Shown: positions 60,724-64,000 of the stretch, piece after piece
Position numbering within the stretch: position 1 is the stretch's first letter
Layout of the letters: every line of letters begins with the position of its first letter
NCBI GenBank assembly: GCA_964591455.1
Contig: CAZQDZ010000002.1
Location: 134,295-198,294, forward strand
DNA from: RFSX01 sp964591455
GTDB taxonomy: Bacteria > Bacteroidota > Bacteroidia > Chitinophagales > Saprospiraceae
Reading direction: 5' to 3'
DNA length: 64,000 nucleotides
Made by a program: the position numbers and the translations under genes
Notes under the pieces: generated by a model
Told to the model about the DNA's origin: nothing
Database searches by the model: none
What the model saw: only the letters and a program-made list of their open reading frames with translations

Positions 60724-61395
60724 TCAGAGCCGATACTCAAAGGCCAAATTAAAGGCACTAAAATTTAAATTGAGATTAATCAGATCAGTAGTCGATGTTC
60801 CTTCTGCATTCGGATTATGAGCTAGTTGTCTGGTATAGTTTAATCCTCCATAATTGACTCTTGTTTGCCATCTTTCACTTATCTGATATTGTAGTCCTAA
60901 GCCCAGTCCTGCTGTCAATGCATAGATGTCTGTCAGAGTAGTTCTGATTGTTTCTGTAGGTAATTCTGTAAAAGGCGGTACGGGATTAAATATTTCTAAT
61001 ACATCTGTAGTCGCCCGGCTATAAGAATAATTAATACCTGGTTGTAAGTAAAAAGTCAACCTGTTCTGATGATTTGTTAGGTATCTCAGGAATATCCCAG
61101 CCCCATAAGTAGATTGCGTAGAGATGAACTCTTGGCTTAAATTAGGTTGTATAAAAAATCCTTCAGAGTCTCGGTAAATGTAATTCAAGGAGCCTCCTAC
61201 TATGAGATGCGGTCTCACATACTTTCCTATGAGGGGAGAAATCCCTATAGTGGTGGCTGAAAAGTCATCATTGGAGAATGAGGCTTGTACTGCACCGCCT
61301 ACAAACCAATCTCTTGCTCGGGGTTCTGATTCTTGCTGGGCAAGCAGGTGGCTGCATGACAATACTAAGAGGAATACTAAGGGTAATACCTTCAT
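60724..61395 (-). CDS. Outer-membrane beta-barrel protein
   Basis: 223 residues: signal peptide (VLPLVFLLVLSCSHLLAQ), then strands GIFLRYLTNHQNRLTFYLQP, GLGLGLQYQISERWQTRVNY and a terminal strand FSAFNLAFEYRL ending in an aromatic-containing motif typical of barrels. It looks like an OmpW/OmpX-sized barrel of eight to ten strands. No specific family recognised. The 39-bp repeats lie just downstream. Confidence 0.75.
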   Translation of the reverse strand: MKVLPLVFLLVLSCSHLLAQQESEPRARDWFVGGAVQASFSNDDFSATTIGISPLIGKYVRPHLIVGGSLNYIYRDSEGFFIQPNLSQEFISTQSTYGAGIFLRYLTNHQNRLTFYLQPGINYSYSRATTDVLEIFNPVPPFTELPTETIRTTLTDIYALTAGLGLGLQYQISERWQTRVNYGGLNYTRQLAHNPNAEGTSTTDLINLNLNFSAFNLAFEYRL

Positions 61396-61551
61396 TGTTC
61401 TGATTTAGAATTAAATATAAAAAATTACTACAGGGACACCAAGTGTCTTTTGCGGAAGTTTAATTCTCCTCCATATTTACTATTTTAGGAGAATGTGTCT
61501 TCTATTATAAATGCCGTCTAAAGGTTAACATACTTTCATTAGAGAAAAACT

Positions 61552-63648
61552 TTGAACAAAAGGACTACACACCTGCTTATCCTTGTATTAATAAGCCTCA
61601 GTACGCAAGGCTATGCATCACTCCTTTCTGATACGCTAATTATCTGCCAAGGGGAATCTATACAATTAAATACCCTATCCAATCAAATAAGTTATGACTG
61701 GGCGCCACGAGAAGCGATCAGCAATCCTGCAATAGCCAATCCCGTTGTTTCTCCTACGAGCTCTACTACGTATATAGTAGAAATAGAGGCAAGGCAGGAG
61801 AACTTGGTTTTTAATGGTGATTTTTCAGATGGTAATGTAGGCTTCACCAGTGATTACGAGTATACAGCGGTAAGCTCTTTTCAGCAGGGCAAATACGGTG
61901 TCTTCACCAGTCCTACACAATTTAATATGTACTTCGGAGACTGTGATGACCACAGTAATAGTTCAGATGAACTCATGCTGATTGCGGATGGTGCTACTAC
62001 ACGGGATGAGAATATTTGGTGCCAAACGATAGAAGTCTACCCGAACCAATTGTACAACTTCTCAGCATGGATAACCAACATTCATGAAAGTGAACCTTCA
62101 GTGCTTCAGTTCTCTATAAATGGCGACTTGCTCGGTGATGAGTTCGCCGTGGATCCGGAACTCTGTGAATGGCAAAATTTTGCCGCGTCTTGGAATTCTA
62201 ATGCGAATACAGAGGCTACAATTTGTCTCACTAATCAGAGCACAGTTTCTTTTGGCAATGACTTTGCCTTGGATGACATCTCTTTTATTCTCGAGCGGCG
62301 CTTACTGAGAGATACCATTAGGGTTTTAGTCCAAGAAAATATATTTACAAATATAGATACGAGTATCTGTGCTAACACAAGCCTCTCTAAGGACGGCGTC
62401 ATGATTCCCGCCAACTCACAGATGGCATTTAATTACACGGCAATTAATGGCTGCGACTCTATCGTACAAGTTAATGTAGGATCTATAGATACCTACTATT
62501 CTGAGATGCGCATAGATACCTTATGCCTGGGAGATACGATTTCTTATGAGGGCTTACAAATAACAAATGACACAACAATCTGTGAGGTCTACACCAATGT
62601 GCTGGGCTGTGACTCTACCTTTTGTTTCGTATCATATTTTTTTTCTGATACGACGATTACGTTTGATGTAGCAGAACCGAATTGCTATGGAGCATCCAAT
62701 GGCCAAATTCTAGCACGGCCATTCGCAGGCGTACCACCTTATCAATATCAGTGGGGTATAGGCAGCACCAATTCTGAGATTTCTGATCTTTCTGCCGGAT
62801 CATATGAATTAACGATAACAGACGCAGAGGCTTGTGTGGTGAGGACAAGCGTACAACTACTAGAACCGTCACCCCTAGAAGTGGCCTTTGATATCACAGA
62901 ACCTTCCTGTCATGGTTTTGCTGATGGTCACATACGATTAGACGTTAAAGGAGGGCGGCCTAAGGAGGGATTATATGAACTTACCTTAGGAGATTTACCC
63001 ACAGTAAGCGATACCATTTTCTCTGACATGCTTGCGGGTAACTATACATTAAGTATTGTAGATGGACAAGAATGCCTTTTAGATACCACGGTTGTTTTGA
63101 CAGAACCCAACCCAATACTTATAGTCTTACCGCGAGATACTGCGTTACAATTGGGTTGCTTTTTAGATATAGATGCTGAGATTACCGCTGACTTTTCTTA
63201 TGAAGTGCAATGGACACCGGCAATCAATTTGGATTGTTCGACTTGCGAATCAGTGCAGGCAGCACCTACTGATGATGCTATCTATAATCTGTCAGTTCTG
63301 GATGCACAGGGTTGTACACAAAGCGAGACGGTAGGCGTTAGCGTTATCAAAGACTATGAAGTATATATTCCCAATGCCTTCAGTCCTGATGGAGATGGTA
63401 TCAATGACTTCCATGAAATATTTGTAGGCAAAGACGTAGAAGAAATAATATCCTTCAGAATCTATAATCGCTGGGGAGAAGCTGTCTTTGAGGCCAATAA
63501 TTATTTAGAGAGCACGCCAGATTCCCGATGGAATGGATTCTACAAGGGTATTCCTCTAGCACCAGCGGTATTTACTTATGTTTCTGTTGTCCGATTTTTA
63601 GATGGAGTAGAGCGGGTGTTTAGTGGAAGTGTTAGTTTGGTTAAGTAG
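61552..63648 (+). CDS. T9SS type B cargo with SprB repeats
   Basis: 698 residues from a TTG at 61552 that begins a good signal peptide (HLLILVLISLSTQGYA). An Ig-like gliding-motility N-terminus, a carbohydrate-binding-like region (about 85-250, VFNGDFSDGNVGFTSDYEYT), cysteine-containing repeats (TSICANTSLSKDGV, DTLCLGDTISYEGL), two SprB repeats (PNCYGASNGQILARPFAGVP and PSCHGFADGHIRLDVKGGRP) and a gliding-motility-associated C-terminal domain (IPNAFSPDGDGINDFHEIFV ... YNRWGEAVFE). The last is the type B sorting signal. A surface adhesin role is likely by family. No ATG fits the start. Confidence 0.88.
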   Translation: MNKRTTHLLILVLISLSTQGYASLLSDTLIICQGESIQLNTLSNQISYDWAPREAISNPAIANPVVSPTSSTTYIVEIEARQENLVFNGDFSDGNVGFTSDYEYTAVSSFQQGKYGVFTSPTQFNMYFGDCDDHSNSSDELMLIADGATTRDENIWCQTIEVYPNQLYNFSAWITNIHESEPSVLQFSINGDLLGDEFAVDPELCEWQNFAASWNSNANTEATICLTNQSTVSFGNDFALDDISFILERRLLRDTIRVLVQENIFTNIDTSICANTSLSKDGVMIPANSQMAFNYTAINGCDSIVQVNVGSIDTYYSEMRIDTLCLGDTISYEGLQITNDTTICEVYTNVLGCDSTFCFVSYFFSDTTITFDVAEPNCYGASNGQILARPFAGVPPYQYQWGIGSTNSEISDLSAGSYELTITDAEACVVRTSVQLLEPSPLEVAFDITEPSCHGFADGHIRLDVKGGRPKEGLYELTLGDLPTVSDTIFSDMLAGNYTLSIVDGQECLLDTTVVLTEPNPILIVLPRDTALQLGCFLDIDAEITADFSYEVQWTPAINLDCSTCESVQAAPTDDAIYNLSVLDAQGCTQSETVGVSVIKDYEVYIPNAFSPDGDGINDFHEIFVGKDVEEIISFRIYNRWGEAVFEANNYLESTPDSRWNGFYKGIPLAPAVFTYVSVVRFLDGVERVFSGSVSLVK

Positions 63649-63986
63649 GAGTTTGCGGTTCAACGGTGCATGGTGCAACGGGTCACGGTTTAGGGTATGT
63701 GGCTTATGGTATAGGGTTTATGGTTCTGGGTATGCGATTGACCATGACGGATTATTAGATGAACAGGATGATTATTAAGTGTCATGGCGATGGCGGGAAG
63801 CATGACGTCGAGCCTGACGACCGAAAGTGGGACGCGGGAGCGGCATAGAGTTTAGCATTCGGTAGTCTAGATTTTTTGCGAGCTTTTTTATCAATGAAAA
63901 AAGCGGAAGTCAATAATGCTAACAAAGCTCAATGATTAAACTTAATGAGACTGTTCATTTAATTGTGTCTTATTAACTTTAAAGAA
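63649..63986. other. Intergenic region with degenerate repeats
   Basis: Bases 63655-63745 are a degenerate run of GGTTTATGG/GGTATAGGG-like words (GTTTAGGGTATGTGGC, GGGTTTATGGTTCTGGG). They resemble the complement of the low-complexity region near dinB (CCCTAGACCATAAACC at 46857). An inverted copy of the 39-bp repeat follows at 63779. No gene is recognised. Confidence 0.5.
63779..63813 (-). repeat. 39-bp dispersed repeat, inverted partial copy C
   Basis: GAAGCATGACGTCGAGC (63797-63813) is the exact complement of the first 17 bases of copies A and B. The rest of the copy (63779-63796) matches with four differences. Confidence 0.7.
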
Positions 63987-64000
63987 ATGAAGAAAAAAGA
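63987..64000 (+). CDS. Possible start of the next gene, cut by the window edge
   Basis: ATGAAGAAAAAAGA begins at 63987, an M-K-K-K start typical of signal peptides here, preceded by A+T-rich sequence with TTAACTTTAAAG. Only four codons are visible, so this is a guess. Confidence 0.25.

Overview
The window is a piece of a Bacteroidota chromosome, most likely of the Saprospiria/Lewinella type (the class is inference). The evidence is: several secreted proteins ending in type IX secretion (T9SS) sorting domains, of both type A (YPNP-like start, GIYYLRF-like end) and type B (gliding-motility-associated C-terminus); many N-terminal signal peptides followed by outer-membrane beta-barrels; a long SecA of about 1100 residues with a CPCGSGKKYKQCHG tail; no clear Shine-Dalgarno sequences; and one promoter matching the phylum consensus (-33 TTG, 19 bases, -7 TAnnTTTG).

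Layout. 1-3.7 kb: a conserved protein running off the left edge and an Omp28-like T9SS cargo. 3.7-7 kb: ssb, then a compact three-gene cassette (50-residue basic protein, TIR/deoxyribosyltransferase-like protein, DUF302 protein) behind its own promoter, then small envelope proteins. 7-17 kb: housekeeping block with clpB, rodA, a SPOR-like protein and secA. 17-26 kb: TonB-receptor-like barrel, tandem cupredoxin-like protein, LytS/LytTR two-component pair, a PLP enzyme of the Cys/Met family, a DUF3524 (tRNA-queuosine mannosyltransferase-type) glycosyltransferase and a Crp/Fnr regulator. 26-32.5 kb: a worn accessory stretch with two 5'-truncated head-to-head genes, an ECF sigma gene with no ordinary start codon and a 19-bp hairpin in its coding region, an amber-interrupted small gene, the 3' end of a T9SS cargo gene, a GNAT toxin-like pair, and a tRNA-Gln whose 3' end is duplicated 1.9 kb away (att-like).

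32.5-46.5 kb: hpt with an M28 peptidase; an ECF sigma/74-residue protein/MscS-type channel/two DUF3078-like barrels cluster; polA; two secreted proteins; a TlpA-like thioredoxin; a nitrilase-family hydrolase. 46.5-53 kb: degenerate repeats, dinB, hipBA, and a response regulator/TPR histidine kinase pair that lie among decayed copies of dinB and of the kinase itself, the remains of a tandem array. 53-64 kb: an A+T-rich pair (EEP-family nuclease-like protein and a large envelope protein), a 1238-residue LRR/MopE-repeat T9SS cargo, a beta-barrel, and a SprB-repeat T9SS type B cargo, with a 39-bp repeat around the last two genes.

No CRISPR array, rRNA, complete insertion sequence or integrase gene was seen. 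The most unusual features are the decayed dinB-regulator-kinase array, the start-less sigma gene with its hairpin, the tRNA-Gln bounded island, and the promoter-driven three-gene cassette near 4.4-5.7 kb.
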